Source of the DNA: Allobosea sp. BH3
Lineage (GTDB): Bacteria > Pseudomonadota > Alphaproteobacteria > Rhizobiales > Beijerinckiaceae
DNA length: 64,000 nucleotides
NCBI RefSeq assembly: GCF_025499465.1
Contig: NZ_JAIMCA010000004.1
Coordinates: 744,001-808,000, forward strand
Reading direction: 5' to 3'
The translations under genes and the position numbers were made by a program. Positions 8,170 to 17,963 of the stretch are shown in pieces; position 1 is the stretch's first letter; each line of letters starts with the position of its first letter. The notes below the pieces were generated by a model. That model was not told the origin of the DNA. It worked only from the letters and a program-made list of their open reading frames with translations, and ran no database searches.

Positions 8170-10605
8170 ATGAAGCGTCCCGATGAGGCCGGTGAGGATC
8201 TAGCCCTGCCTGCGTGTCTGATTTCTGCAATGCAAATCGGTGCCGACACAAGCTGGCCTTGCCGTCTTGTCCGCGGCTTCGCCAGGCTAAAGCTTTGCCT
8301 TTTGTTATTCGTTCTCGCCGCCACGACGATGCATGCCTCGGCGGAAACGAGGAATCCTGCGCCCGCCTCGACCTACCTCTGGAAACGGGTCGCGGTCGGC
8401 GGCGGAGGCTTCATCACCGGCTATGACAGCGATGCCCGAGGGCTTACGCGGGTCGTGCGGGCCGATGTCCACGGCGCCTATCTCTGGGATGAGGCACAGA
8501 ACCGCTGGGTGCAGTTGGTGACGGCGGCGAACATGCCCGCCGAATTCCGGATTCAGCGCGGTATGGACGCCGGGGCGTACGAGGTCGTCGTCGCCCCATC
8601 GAGGCCCGAGCGCATCTATCTCGCGATCAAGGGCCATGTCCTTCGCTCCGATGATCGCGGCCAGAGCTTCGTCAACACGACCGCCAAGCCGCCCTTCCCC
8701 CTCGCATTCGACGCCAACAGCGAGTTCCGCAACTACGGCCCGTTCATGGCAATCTCGCCCGACGACCCGGATCTGGTTCTGTTCGGCAGCCCGCGAGACG
8801 GACTCTGGCGTTCGGGCGATGGCGGAGGGCAGTGGGAGCCGGTCCAGACCGTTCCGGCCGCGCAGGATCTGCGCCCAGATCAGCCGGGGCATCAGAGCCC
8901 CGGCATCGTGCTGTGGTTCGAGCGCCGCGACGGCCGCGCGACCGGCCGCATCTGGGCGATGTCAGCAGGCCATGGTCTCTTCGTGTCGGCGGATGGCGGC
9001 CGAAGCTTCGCGCCGCTGCCGGTACAGGACGAGCCGCGCCCGCTGACCCTTACCCAGGGCGATTTTGCCCGCGACGGCAGTTTCTTCGGCGTCGATTGGG
9101 AAACGCGTCGTGCTTGGCGTTACCGCACCGGAGCCTGGACGGAACTCTCCGAAAAGGGCGGGTTACCTGCCACGCCTTTCGCCGCCGTAGCCGTCGACCC
9201 CGCTTCCGATCAGGTCTTCATCTTCGACCAGGGCGGGCGCACCTACCGATCCGGAAACGGCGGCGAGAGCTGGCTCAGGCTGTACCGCTCGGCCCGCCTC
9301 GAAGACGGCGAGCCGCCATGGCTGGAGGCGATCAGCAACACCTCCTATTTTGCGATGGGCAGGGTGCGTTTCGATCCCGTCGTCCCCAGCCGTCTCTGGG
9401 TCGGCGCGGGCGCGGGCGTCTTCTACGCGGATACGAGCACGTTCCTGCCCCGGATCCAGTGGACGAGCCGGACACGCGGCATCGAGGAACTCGTCGCCAC
9501 CGACATCGCGCAGGCGCCGGGCCGGGCCCCCCTCTTCGCTTTCCTCGACTTTGGCATCCATCGCAAGGAGGATCTGGACGTCTTCTCCACCGCCTATGGG
9601 CCGAAGCCGCGCTTCATCGCCGCCCAGCAATTGGCGCTCAGCGACGGGAAGCCTGATTTCGTCGCGACCAATGCGTCCGACACCCGCATGTTCTGCTGTT
9701 CGGAGGACGGCGATTCAGTGCTCGCCGGCTACAGTGACGATGCCGGCAGGAACTGGCTGAAGTTCCGCTCCCTGCCGACCCCGCCGGGAACCGATCCGAA
9801 GGATCCCTGGCGCATGTCCTTCGGGTCGATCGCCGCCTCAGCCGGTAATCCCGACAACATCGTCTGGGAACCTGCCTTCAACCGCTCTCCCTTCTACACG
9901 CTGGACAGAGGCCGAAGCTGGTCACGCGTCGTCCTGCCCGGCGAGAAGCTGCCGACGACGGGCTCCCATTCCGGGCAATGGCTGCCGCGCAAGACGCTGG
10001 CTGCCGACCGCGTCCGGCCGGGCGTCTTCTACCTCGCCCATAGCGGCGGACCGGGCAATGCGCAGCTTGCCGGCCTTTGGCGCACCCGCGACGGCGGGGC
10101 CAGCTGGCAGAATGCCCACAAGGGCGAAATCATGCCCTTCAGCCAGCATGCCGCCAAGCTGCGGGCCGTTCCAGGCCAGGAGGGTCATCTATTCTTCACC
10201 TCCGCACTGGCGGGAGGCCCGGATGCGCGCCTGCGGCGAAGCATCGACGGCGGGGCGACATGGACGCGGGTCACCGAGGTGGACAGGGTCGACGACATCG
10301 CCTTCGGAAAGGCCGCGCCCGGCGCGTCCTATCCGACGCTGTTCGTCTCCGGCCGGGTGAGTGGCCGTTACGGGATCTGGCGCTCGACGGACGAGGCTCG
10401 CTCCTGGCTCCAGATCGCCGAATTTCCGATCGGGTCGCTCGATACCGTCCAGGTCATGGGCGCGGATCCCGACCGCTTCGGCCGTGTCTATCTGGGTTAC
10501 ATGGGCTCCGCCTTCATCTACGGAGAACCCGCCCCCTGTCCGGCCGCGCCTTACAAATTTCCGCAGCAATCCGAATGTTACACACCGCGGGACCAGGCGC
10601 GGTAA
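8170..10605 (+). CDS. secreted GH74-like beta-propeller glycoside hydrolase
   Basis: Up to 811 residues. A hydrophobic segment LCLLLFVLAATTMHASA (about 42-58) looks like a signal peptide cut after ASA. The mature protein opens with WKRVAVGGGGFITGY and RADVHGAYLWD, closely matching the start of GH74 xyloglucanases/endoglucanases. A second match, GIEELVATDIAQ followed by LFAFLDFGIHRKEDLD, fits the second propeller. By alignment from memory the two catalytic Asp would be D99 and D460. Many BNR/Asp-box-like turns (RSDDRGQSF, SVDGGATW-type) support a propeller. The start is uncertain: ATG 8170 or ATG 8230 (residue 21). Likely role: cleaving a beta-1,4-glucan-like backbone, here possibly the EPS itself. 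Confidence 0.8.
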   Translation: MKRPDEAGEDLALPACLISAMQIGADTSWPCRLVRGFARLKLCLLLFVLAATTMHASAETRNPAPASTYLWKRVAVGGGGFITGYDSDARGLTRVVRADVHGAYLWDEAQNRWVQLVTAANMPAEFRIQRGMDAGAYEVVVAPSRPERIYLAIKGHVLRSDDRGQSFVNTTAKPPFPLAFDANSEFRNYGPFMAISPDDPDLVLFGSPRDGLWRSGDGGGQWEPVQTVPAAQDLRPDQPGHQSPGIVLWFERRDGRATGRIWAMSAGHGLFVSADGGRSFAPLPVQDEPRPLTLTQGDFARDGSFFGVDWETRRAWRYRTGAWTELSEKGGLPATPFAAVAVDPASDQVFIFDQGGRTYRSGNGGESWLRLYRSARLEDGEPPWLEAISNTSYFAMGRVRFDPVVPSRLWVGAGAGVFYADTSTFLPRIQWTSRTRGIEELVATDIAQAPGRAPLFAFLDFGIHRKEDLDVFSTAYGPKPRFIAAQQLALSDGKPDFVATNASDTRMFCCSEDGDSVLAGYSDDAGRNWLKFRSLPTPPGTDPKDPWRMSFGSIAASAGNPDNIVWEPAFNRSPFYTLDRGRSWSRVVLPGEKLPTTGSHSGQWLPRKTLAADRVRPGVFYLAHSGGPGNAQLAGLWRTRDGGASWQNAHKGEIMPFSQHAAKLRAVPGQEGHLFFTSALAGGPDARLRRSIDGGATWTRVTEVDRVDDIAFGKAAPGASYPTLFVSGRVSGRYGIWRSTDEARSWLQIAEFPIGSLDTVQVMGADPDRFGRVYLGYMGSAFIYGEPAPCPAAPYKFPQQSECYTPRDQAR

Positions 10606-10686
10606 ACATAATGGCATTCTCGAATTGTGCTCCGATCTCTAGGTCATTAGGAACAATTTGATACATCAGCCAACGGGGTTCCTGAT

Positions 10687-11559
10687 ATGCAGGCCGTCGA
10701 GACAGCGCAGTCTTCGTCTTCCCAGGCTCGTCAGACGCCTGAGTTTGCGGACAATACAGATTTTCGACTGTTTTATGACGAAACCCTGACCCGGCCGACG
10801 CCTTACCACGGCGACAACGACTATTTCATCAAGGCGCGGGACCGCATGGACCGGACCTTTGCCCTGATCCGCGACAAGGCGGCCGGCGGTGCCGTCCTCG
10901 ACATCGGCGCCTCCCCCTTCTACCTGCTCGACCGCGCCTTGCAGGCCGGCGCCACGCGCTGCGACGGGATCTACTTCGCCAACGATACGCATCCCATGCG
11001 CTCGATCCCGCAGATCTACTCGCGCTCCGGCAAGATCAATCTCGTTCACTCCAATATCGAAACCGAAGACCTGCCTTACGAGGCCGACAGCTTCGACGTC
11101 GTTGCCGCCTGCGAGGTGCTGGAGCATCTCGAGAATTTCCCGGCCCGCTTTGCGCGCGAGGTTCGCCGGGTGCTGAAGCCCGGCGGCCTTCTCTGCGTCA
11201 CAGTGCCGAACGTGTCATCGATCGGGAACATCCTGAAACTGATGATGCAGCGCAACATCTACTATAAGTACAGGTCCGATCCCTCGGGGCGCCACAGGCA
11301 CGAGTATACCAGCCGGCAGCTTCAGGCGCTTTTCCGCTATATCGGCCTCGACCTCGTCAAGGCAGGCTATTTCCCGTCCCCGACATCGCATCTGACCTGG
11401 CTTCGCCCGGCCTATCGCGCAATCGCGGTGACGCCGGTCATCCGCAACTATTCGCCCGTGCTGTTCGCCGTCGGCCGCATGCCCGATCGCAAGCCCGACG
11501 CGGCATTCGGCCCCCCGCCCCCGGAACTCTACACCGAAGATCTCTCCATTGAGGATTGA
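10687..11559 (+). CDS. class I SAM-dependent methyltransferase
   Basis: 290 residues with a methyltransferase_11/23-type core. Motif I is VLDIGASPFYLLD near residue 69. An acidic strand, the FDVVAACEVLEHLENF block near residue 138 and VLKPGGLLCVTVPN near residue 165 follow. The family methylates small molecules, sugars or lipids with S-adenosylmethionine. Within an EPS locus it may O-methylate a sugar residue or nucleotide sugar, but substrate is not visible. The C-terminal ~40 residues are Pro-rich. It lies 81 bp after the GH74-like gene and 51 bp before the acyltransferase. Confidence 0.82.
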   Translation: MQAVETAQSSSSQARQTPEFADNTDFRLFYDETLTRPTPYHGDNDYFIKARDRMDRTFALIRDKAAGGAVLDIGASPFYLLDRALQAGATRCDGIYFANDTHPMRSIPQIYSRSGKINLVHSNIETEDLPYEADSFDVVAACEVLEHLENFPARFAREVRRVLKPGGLLCVTVPNVSSIGNILKLMMQRNIYYKYRSDPSGRHRHEYTSRQLQALFRYIGLDLVKAGYFPSPTSHLTWLRPAYRAIAVTPVIRNYSPVLFAVGRMPDRKPDAAFGPPPPELYTEDLSIED

Positions 11560-11610
11560 AGGCGCAGGACAAGCCGGGATGTTTCGCGCGAGCACGGTCT
11601 TCGACATCTG

Positions 11611-13605
11611 ATGGATCAACTGGTCAAACCGGCCGGGCGGAATGCCGCCGAACGCGGCCCCGCAGCTGCGCATGACGTGCAGGAGCGCTGGCGCGCCGAT
11701 ATCGACGGCCTGAGGGCGATCGCGGTCGTATCCGTGGTCGTCTTCCACGTCGCCCAATCGTTTCTGCCGGGCGGCTATGTCGGCGTCGACATCTTCTTCG
11801 TCATCTCGGGCTATCTGATCAGCCGCAATATCGTTCGCAAGCTGGAGGACGGCTCCTTCAAGCTGTTGACGTTCTACGAGCATCGGATCCGGCGCATTTT
11901 CCCTGCCTACGCCGCAGTCCTGCTCGCGGTGCTGATCCTCGTCCTGATCCATGATCTGCCGCCGGACGCGCATGCCTTCGGCAAGGCGCTGATGGCCGCG
12001 ATCCTGTCCGTCACCAACATCTATTTCTGGTTCACTACGGATTATTTCGCCCAGCCGTCGGAAGAGCTTCCGCTGCTGCATACCTGGTCGCTTTCGGTCG
12101 AGGAGCAGTTCTACCTGCTCTTCCCGACCCTGGCCCTCCTCGCCTGGTGGGCCGGGCGACGCTGGTTTCGTTCCGGCGTCATGGCTGTCTTCGCCATTTC
12201 GCTGGCAGCCAGTGCTTACGGCGCCTTCGCCTACCCCACGGCGACATTCTACCTGCTTCCGACGCGCGCATGGGAGCTGCTGTTGGGAACGCTGCTGGCG
12301 ATGCGCCTCGTGCCGCCGCTGCGGTCGGATGCAAGCCGGAATCTGGCGGCCGGCGCCGGCCTCGTGCTGCTCGGGGCGCCGATGATCCTGCTGACAGCCT
12401 ATTCGCCGTTCCCGGGCCTTGCAGCCGTGCCGCCCTGCCTCGGCGCGGCGCTCATCCTCCATGCCGGCGAATCCGGCACGAGCCGGGTTGCGAGGCTGTT
12501 GTCGACCCGTCCTTTCGTGTTCGTGGGCTTGATCTCCTATTCCCTCTACCTCTGGCATTGGCCCGTGCTGGCCCTGCACCGCATCGGAACGCTGCCTCTC
12601 CCAACCGACTCCAAGATGATCGAGCGAGGCCTGATACTGGTCCTGTCATTCGTCCTGGGGACGGCATCCTGGTGGTTCATCGAGAGGCCGACGCGAAACC
12701 GGAAGCTGGTCCCGACGCCGATGCTCCTGGCGGGATCAGGCGTCGTCGCGCTCGGCCTTACCGCGGCCAGCGCAGTGCTCATCTTCACAGGGGGCCTGCC
12801 ATCGCGCTTCAAGCCGGAAGCGACCGCAATCGCGCAATACCTCTCCTATGACCAGACCGCGCAGTTCAGGGAGGGACGCTGCTTCCTGACCCTGAACCAG
12901 CCCTTCGCCGCCTTCGACCGCGCCGCTTGCCTGCCCGACGAACCCGGACGCCCAAACCATGTCATCATGGGCGACAGCCACGCCGCCGCTCTCGCATCCG
13001 GGCTGCGGGAGGCGCTGCCCGATGCCAATCTGCTTCAGGTGTCGGGCGTGGCCTGCCCTCCCCTGCTGCCGCAACAGCCTCCGATCGGCCGCTCCTGTCC
13101 GGAACTGCTGGACCTCGTCACGGAGGAATTGCCGAAGACCCGTTCGATCGACACCGTCTGGCTGACGGCGCGCTGGAACGCGAGCCGGCTGGATACGATC
13201 GCGGGCTGGTCGGACTGGCTCCAGCGCATGAAGCAGGTGGCCGAGCGGCTCGAGGCGCGCGGCGTGAAGGCGGTCGTGCTCGGCCCGAGTCACGAGTTCC
13301 GATCGGCCCTGCCACGCCTTCTCGCGGAAGGGCTGGAGCGCGGCGACCCCGACCATGCTCAGAAAGCCCTGCTGCCGGCCGTCTTCGAGCTCGACGACAT
13401 GATGTCGCGCTATGCACAGGCGAATGGCATCCGCTATGTCTCGATGGTCAAGCTGCTCTGCGAGGGGCGACGCTGCCTCGAATACGCAGCCCCGGGCGTG
13501 CCGATTTTCTTTGACAGCAATCACTTTACCGCTGCAGGAGCAAAACTCGCTGCGGAACGGATTCGCGCATCCGTGGCGCAAAGCGAAACGTCACGGCGGC
13601 GTTAG
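11611..13605 (+). CDS. acyltransferase-3/SGNH O-acyltransferase (OafA-like)
   Basis: 664 residues. The N-terminal ~380 residues form an acyltransferase_3 membrane domain, opening RADIDGLRAIAVVSVVVFH with the catalytic-type His and GVDIFFVISGYLI; the LLHTWSLSVEEQFYLLFP motif lies near residue 155. The C-terminal ~230 residues form a periplasmic SGNH domain, with VIMGDSHAAALASG (catalytic Ser near 452) and FDSNHFTAAGA (Asp-x-x-His). Such fusions transfer acetyl or other acyl groups onto surface polysaccharides. The combination with the neighbouring polymerase gene supports EPS O-acetylation. Confidence 0.9.
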   Translation: MDQLVKPAGRNAAERGPAAAHDVQERWRADIDGLRAIAVVSVVVFHVAQSFLPGGYVGVDIFFVISGYLISRNIVRKLEDGSFKLLTFYEHRIRRIFPAYAAVLLAVLILVLIHDLPPDAHAFGKALMAAILSVTNIYFWFTTDYFAQPSEELPLLHTWSLSVEEQFYLLFPTLALLAWWAGRRWFRSGVMAVFAISLAASAYGAFAYPTATFYLLPTRAWELLLGTLLAMRLVPPLRSDASRNLAAGAGLVLLGAPMILLTAYSPFPGLAAVPPCLGAALILHAGESGTSRVARLLSTRPFVFVGLISYSLYLWHWPVLALHRIGTLPLPTDSKMIERGLILVLSFVLGTASWWFIERPTRNRKLVPTPMLLAGSGVVALGLTAASAVLIFTGGLPSRFKPEATAIAQYLSYDQTAQFREGRCFLTLNQPFAAFDRAACLPDEPGRPNHVIMGDSHAAALASGLREALPDANLLQVSGVACPPLLPQQPPIGRSCPELLDLVTEELPKTRSIDTVWLTARWNASRLDTIAGWSDWLQRMKQVAERLEARGVKAVVLGPSHEFRSALPRLLAEGLERGDPDHAQKALLPAVFELDDMMSRYAQANGIRYVSMVKLLCEGRRCLEYAAPGVPIFFDSNHFTAAGAKLAAERIRASVAQSETSRRR

Positions 13606-13704
13606 GATTCGAACCGTGCCCTGTAAGCACATTCAGAGGGCTGAAGAACGCGACGGCATCCGGGCAATGCCACCGAGGGGCAGCGCTGCTTTGGACGGTT
13701 TGGC

Positions 13705-15000
13705 ATGAAACAGACTGGGTCGTCATTCCAGGGAGCCGGCTTGGCTCGGACGATGTCGGACACCCGGTTGGTTTCGATCGCCTTCTTCCTTGCGTTTCTG
13801 TTCGGCGTCCTGGCACCACTCTTCACCGGAGGCGGTGAAGCCGGCGACAATATGCAGGCCGGCAGCGGCGAGGGAAACGCGCTTCGCCAGATCATCTATG
13901 TATCGCTTTTCGCAACCATTCTCTGGGGCATTCGCGCCCATGAGCAGTTGCGCCGTCTGGTCGATATCCCGCCTGAGCTGCGCATCGTCCTGCTCTACTG
14001 CTGGCTGAGCCTTGCCTGGTCGATAGCGCCCGGCGTCGCCGTGAGGCGCCTTGCCCTGACGACGCTCGTTATCCTGATCATCGGTCTGGCAGTGCGCCAT
14101 CTCGGCTCTCTTCGCGCCTTGCTGGTCGCCCGCTACGTACTGCTGCTGGTCCTCGCTGCAAATTTCGTGGCGGTCATCTTCTTTCCCGCCATAGGCATTC
14201 ATCAGGCCGGCACGGTAGTCGATCCCGGCCTGGCCGGCGGCTGGCGCGGCGTCTTTCCCGAAAAGAACGGGACCGGCGCGGCATGCGCAATCACCGTCAT
14301 CCTCTATGTGCTCAGCCCGGAACCGATGTCGCGCAAGCTCCGGATCGGCGCTGCGCTGGCGGGACTCGTCTTTCTCTGGGGCACCGGCTCGAAGACGTCG
14401 CTCGGCGTCATGATGATCGCTTTGGCGAGCGGCTGGCTGTTTCGCCTCTACCGGCCGAGCTACTGGCCGGTCGCACTTGCCCTCCTGTTGGTCGCGATCA
14501 TCCTCGCCGTGCCATTCATCGACTATTACTGGGATGACTTGCTCAGCCCGCTCCGCAGGGAGGACACCCTGACCGGCCGCGCCCAGATCTGGCCGGTTAT
14601 CGGCGCCTATGTTGCCGATCACTGGTGGGTGGGCGCGGGCTACGGTTCATTCTGGAATGTCGGAGACCAGAGCCCCGTGCTGCTCTATGCGAAAGCGGAA
14701 AGCTGGGTGACGAAGATCGCTTCCGCTCATAATGGCTATCTCGATGTGGCCGCCCAGATCGGTGTTCCTGGCCTCGCTCTGATGGTTATTTGCCTGATCC
14801 TGTATCCGCTCGCCAAAATATTCAGCCAGCCTAACCTCCCACGCGGAATGGGCAGCCTGCTGTTGGCTCTCCTCCTGTTTTGCGTCGGCCACAACTTCAC
14901 CGAGTCGAGCATATTGGACAGAGATAGCTTTGTTCAGCTGATTATTATTCTGACTTTGTCTCTATTATACAACTACACAGCGCGCGAGCCTCAGCAATAA
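13705..15000 (+). CDS. O-antigen ligase/ExoQ-like polysaccharide polymerase (Wzy)
   Basis: 431 residues with about 11 predicted membrane helices. The periplasmic-loop motif GVFPEKNGTGAACAI near residue 180 and a later loop with LTGRAQIWPVIGAY near residue 290 are characteristic of the O-antigen ligase/ExoQ group. This fits the Wzy polymerase that joins flipped repeat units. ATG at 13705 is the first start; an in-frame ATG at 13753 (MSDTRL) is also possible. The last ~60 bp are AT-rich compared with the rest. It sits next to the flippase, chain-length and acyltransferase genes. Confidence 0.87.
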   Translation: MKQTGSSFQGAGLARTMSDTRLVSIAFFLAFLFGVLAPLFTGGGEAGDNMQAGSGEGNALRQIIYVSLFATILWGIRAHEQLRRLVDIPPELRIVLLYCWLSLAWSIAPGVAVRRLALTTLVILIIGLAVRHLGSLRALLVARYVLLLVLAANFVAVIFFPAIGIHQAGTVVDPGLAGGWRGVFPEKNGTGAACAITVILYVLSPEPMSRKLRIGAALAGLVFLWGTGSKTSLGVMMIALASGWLFRLYRPSYWPVALALLLVAIILAVPFIDYYWDDLLSPLRREDTLTGRAQIWPVIGAYVADHWWVGAGYGSFWNVGDQSPVLLYAKAESWVTKIASAHNGYLDVAAQIGVPGLALMVICLILYPLAKIFSQPNLPRGMGSLLLALLLFCVGHNFTESSILDRDSFVQLIIILTLSLLYNYTAREPQQ

Positions 15001-15410
15001 ATCTGATATGGTATCGGAGCTTCACTTCAGTTCCATGCTCTCCGTTACCAGCCGTTCGGCAGCATCTTCCGACGCCTGCTCCTCAGCATCGGGCCGAAAT
15101 GAGAATCCGCTTTTTGCATGGAATTGTTGCTAGAACAAAGAGTGGGATCGCCCACTTCGCGCCCAATAGGACGCGCACCGATCTAACGAAAACATGGCCC
15201 GGACAGGCCCTTCTTGACGCGGAGGCCGGATTTCTCCACGCCGTCTCTGCCCAGTCAAAGCACTTCAGCCTGTTCCAGACTCCGGCGGGCACCAGACCGC
15301 CCAGAGTCCCGCTCCGCGAAACGACCGGCGAGCCCAGGCGGCAAATAATGCCGACTTGATCGGAAGAACCATTATTAGTATGGTTAATGACCTGCTTCCG
15401 GGACATCGGC
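15001..15410. other. intergenic region, no convincing gene
   Basis: About 410 bp after the polymerase gene. Open frames on both strands (86 residues plus, 133 residues minus) have mixed composition and no recognisable motif. I see no RNA gene here. It may hold the polymerase terminator and the promoter for the small downstream ORF. Confidence 0.35.
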
Positions 15411-15719
15411 ATGCTCTGGCTAATTTTGACGTATATTGCGGGTTGGGCGATCTGTCTAATCGCGTTTTCCTGTGCGTCACCCATATTTTCTTACGAGCAA
15501 CGGGGCGCAGCCAGAGCTTCGTCATGGCAGCATACCGTGCGCGATGCAGCCGGCCTGTTGCTCTGGCCCGTTCTCGTCGCGACGCTTCTCGTCGTGGCGG
15601 CATCGGGAGCGCGGGATCGCTTCCGGCTGCAGTTCAAGGCGGCGGATCGCTCCGAGCAAGGCGCGAACAGCAAGGCGCAAGGCCATACCCTGAGCACCGA
15701 GCGGGCGAGTCCTGTCTAA
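15411..15719 (+). CDS. small predicted membrane protein, unknown function
   Basis: About 102 residues from ATG 15411, or 110 from ATG 15387. Two hydrophobic stretches (LWLILTYIAGWAICLIAF and GLLLWPVLVATLLVVAA) are separated by a short polar loop with Arg/Ser/Gln. They are followed by a charged C-terminal tail rich in Arg, Lys and Gln. The GGGA before ATG 15411 is a weak ribosome site. Function unknown. Its place between the polymerase and heptose genes could mean a role in the EPS locus, or it may be unrelated. Confidence 0.5.
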   Translation: MLWLILTYIAGWAICLIAFSCASPIFSYEQRGAARASSWQHTVRDAAGLLLWPVLVATLLVVAASGARDRFRLQFKAADRSEQGANSKAQGHTLSTERASPV

Positions 15720-16037
15720 GGGCGTTGACCGGAGCGGTTCTTGCGGGCCGCTGGTCGCCGAATTGAATGCCGGAACGGTTCGATTGGCCAATTCGGCCGA
15801 TACCGTTCGGCAATCAGGCGACGCGCATGCTGCCAGTGGCCGAAATCGCCCCTCTTTCCGGATGCTTTGACGCCGAGCTCGCACAGCCGAGTCATCATGT
15901 TGTTGCAATAGAGGCGTCGCATTAATCTTGACGTCACACCAATGACTTAACGGCCTAGTCAGTTCCGCACGAGCCATGTAAGACCCTGGGCAAATTCGTG
16001 TCAGAAATTACTGAAAACGAGCGGCAAGGAAGATTGG
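15720..16037. other. intergenic region before the heptose genes
   Basis: About 318 bp. A 73-residue minus-strand frame (15716-15937) is rich in Arg and has no recognisable domain or clear ribosome site, so I do not call it. The right part is relatively AT-rich and may contain the promoter of the heptose fusion gene. Confidence 0.35.
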
Positions 16038-17963
16038 ATGCAGGCGGTCATCTTGGCTGGCGGCAAAGGAACGCGACTGGCCGAGCGCCTGCAGGGTCGC
16101 CCCAAACCTTTGGTCGACGTCGACGGCATACCACTTCTTGAGCGGCAAATCCGGACGTTGAAGACGTTCGGCGTCGACGAGATCATCGTCCTCATCAATC
16201 ATGCCGCCGACCAGATTGAACGCTATTGCCGCGAGCAAGCCAATTTCGGGCTCTCCCGGCTGCGTCTCATCGATGATGGCGCCCCGCGCGGCACGGCCGG
16301 CGCCGTGCTGGCCTGCCTCGATGTCCTCGCGCCCCGCTTCCTGATCGTCTACGGCGACACGCTCTTCAACATCGACATCGGCCGCTTCGTCGAGGAGCAT
16401 GCCCGTTCCGGCGCCGACGCCACGCTTTTTCTGCACCCGAACGATCACCCCCACGATTCCGATCTGGTCTCGCTCGGAGACGGCGACTTCGTCAGCGCCT
16501 TTCATTCCAAGCCGCACCCGCCCGGCACCTACCTGCCGAACCTCGTCAATGCCGCGTTCTACGTGATGGAACGCTCGGCGCTCGAGCCCTGGCGCGAGGT
16601 CCAGACACCCTGCGATTTCGGCGCCGACCTGTTTCCGATGATGCTTTCGGCCGGCGCCCGGCTGAAGGGCTACAACAGCTTCGAATACATCAAGGACCTC
16701 GGCACGCCGACGCGGCTCGACAAGGCGGTCCGCCATCTGCGGACCGGCGTCGTCGCGCGTGCGACGCTGGCCAAGCCGCAGACCTGCGTCTTCCTGGACC
16801 GGGACGGGACGCTAAACGTTCTGCGCGATTACGTTCGCAAGGCCGACGATCTCGTCATGCTGCCCGGCGCCGCCGAAGCCGTGAAGCGCTTCAACGATGC
16901 CGAGCACCGCATCGCCATTGTGACCAATCAGCCCGTCATCGCGCGCGGCGAGTGCAGCTTCGAGGGCCTGCGCACCATCCACGCCAAGCTCGACATGGCG
17001 CTCTCGGAAGCCGGTGGCTTTGCCGATCGGCTCTATTTCTGCCCGCATCACCCCGATGCGGGCTTTCCCGGCGAGGTGCCGAGCCTCAAGATCAGGTGCG
17101 ACTGCCGCAAGCCCGAGCCGGGCATGATCCGGCAGGCTGCCGCCGATCTCAATGCCGATCTCGACCGCTCCTGGATGGTCGGCGACAGCACCAGCGACCT
17201 CATGGCGGCCAAGCGCGCGGGCGTGAGATCGATCCTGGTGCGGACGGGTGAAGGCGGCCGGGACGGGAAATATGCCGTCGCGCCCGACTTTGTCGTCGAC
17301 GACATCGCCGCCGCGGCCAGCTTCATCCTGGACGTCTATCCCAGCCTGACGCGGCAGGTTTCGGACCTCGTCTCGACCATCGCAGCGGGCGATCTGATCC
17401 TGCTCGGCGGCGCGGCGCGGGCGGGCAAATCGACCCTCTCCCGGGTCCTTGCGGACGGATTGCGCAGCCGCGGCATTGCCTGCGAGGTGCTCTCGCTGGA
17501 TCGCTGGATCCACCCCGAGCCCGATCGAAAGCCTGGCGTTCTCGGGCGCTTCGACCTGGACGCCATGCAACAGGGCTTGCGGCCCTGGCTCGACGGCGCT
17601 GGCGGCAAGATCCCGCTGCCATTCTACGACCGCGTCCGCCGCCGGCGGTTGCCGGATGCCGATCTGTCGCTCGCGCTCGACACGGTGCTGATCCTAGAAG
17701 GCGTCCCGGCGCTTCTGCTCTCGCTCGACACCAAGCGCCCCGTCCACCGGGCGCATGTCGCGACGGACGAGGCAGGGCGCAAGGCGCGCGTGATTGCAGA
17801 TCTCGTCCAGCGTGGGCTGGCAAGCTCTGCCGACGCCGAGACGACCTATGCGGCAAGGGCGGCGGACGAGACCGCGCTCGTCCAGCAAGCAGCACCGCGC
17901 GCGACCTTCGTCTTCGATCTCGACGCGAGTTTTTCCGATCCCGAAAGGCCTAGCCTGTCATGA
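16038..17963 (+). CDS. trifunctional heptose enzyme: nucleotidyltransferase-HAD phosphatase-P-loop kinase fusion
   Basis: 641 residues in three parts. Residues 1-245 are a sugar-phosphate nucleotidyltransferase (AVILAGGKGTRLAERL, RPKPLVDVDGIPLLE, YGDTLFNID), like HddC. Residues ~248-440 are a HAD-IIIA phosphatase like GmhB: FLDRDGTLN with nucleophile Asp near 253, IVTNQPVIARGE, a Zn-type loop with CPHH and CDC before RKPEPGMI, and GDSTSDLMAAKRAG. Residues ~445-641 are a P-loop NTPase, with Walker A GGAARAGKSTLS near 457 and a later ILEGVPALL, resembling uridine-kinase-like sugar kinases. The expected role is dephosphorylation and nucleotide activation of D,D-heptose. Start ATG follows AAGGA. 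It overlaps hddA by 4 bp. The C-terminal kinase-like domain has no obvious job in the known pathway. Confidence 0.85.
   Translation: MQAVILAGGKGTRLAERLQGRPKPLVDVDGIPLLERQIRTLKTFGVDEIIVLINHAADQIERYCREQANFGLSRLRLIDDGAPRGTAGAVLACLDVLAPRFLIVYGDTLFNIDIGRFVEEHARSGADATLFLHPNDHPHDSDLVSLGDGDFVSAFHSKPHPPGTYLPNLVNAAFYVMERSALEPWREVQTPCDFGADLFPMMLSAGARLKGYNSFEYIKDLGTPTRLDKAVRHLRTGVVARATLAKPQTCVFLDRDGTLNVLRDYVRKADDLVMLPGAAEAVKRFNDAEHRIAIVTNQPVIARGECSFEGLRTIHAKLDMALSEAGGFADRLYFCPHHPDAGFPGEVPSLKIRCDCRKPEPGMIRQAAADLNADLDRSWMVGDSTSDLMAAKRAGVRSILVRTGEGGRDGKYAVAPDFVVDDIAAAASFILDVYPSLTRQVSDLVSTIAAGDLILLGGAARAGKSTLSRVLADGLRSRGIACEVLSLDRWIHPEPDRKPGVLGRFDLDAMQQGLRPWLDGAGGKIPLPFYDRVRRRRLPDADLSLALDTVLILEGVPALLLSLDTKRPVHRAHVATDEAGRKARVIADLVQRGLASSADAETTYAARAADETALVQQAAPRATFVFDLDASFSDPERPSLS

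Noticed and set aside
15083..15484. 133-residue minus-strand frame downstream of the polymerase
   Set aside because: No domain, no convincing ribosome site, mixed composition; left as uncalled intergenic sequence.
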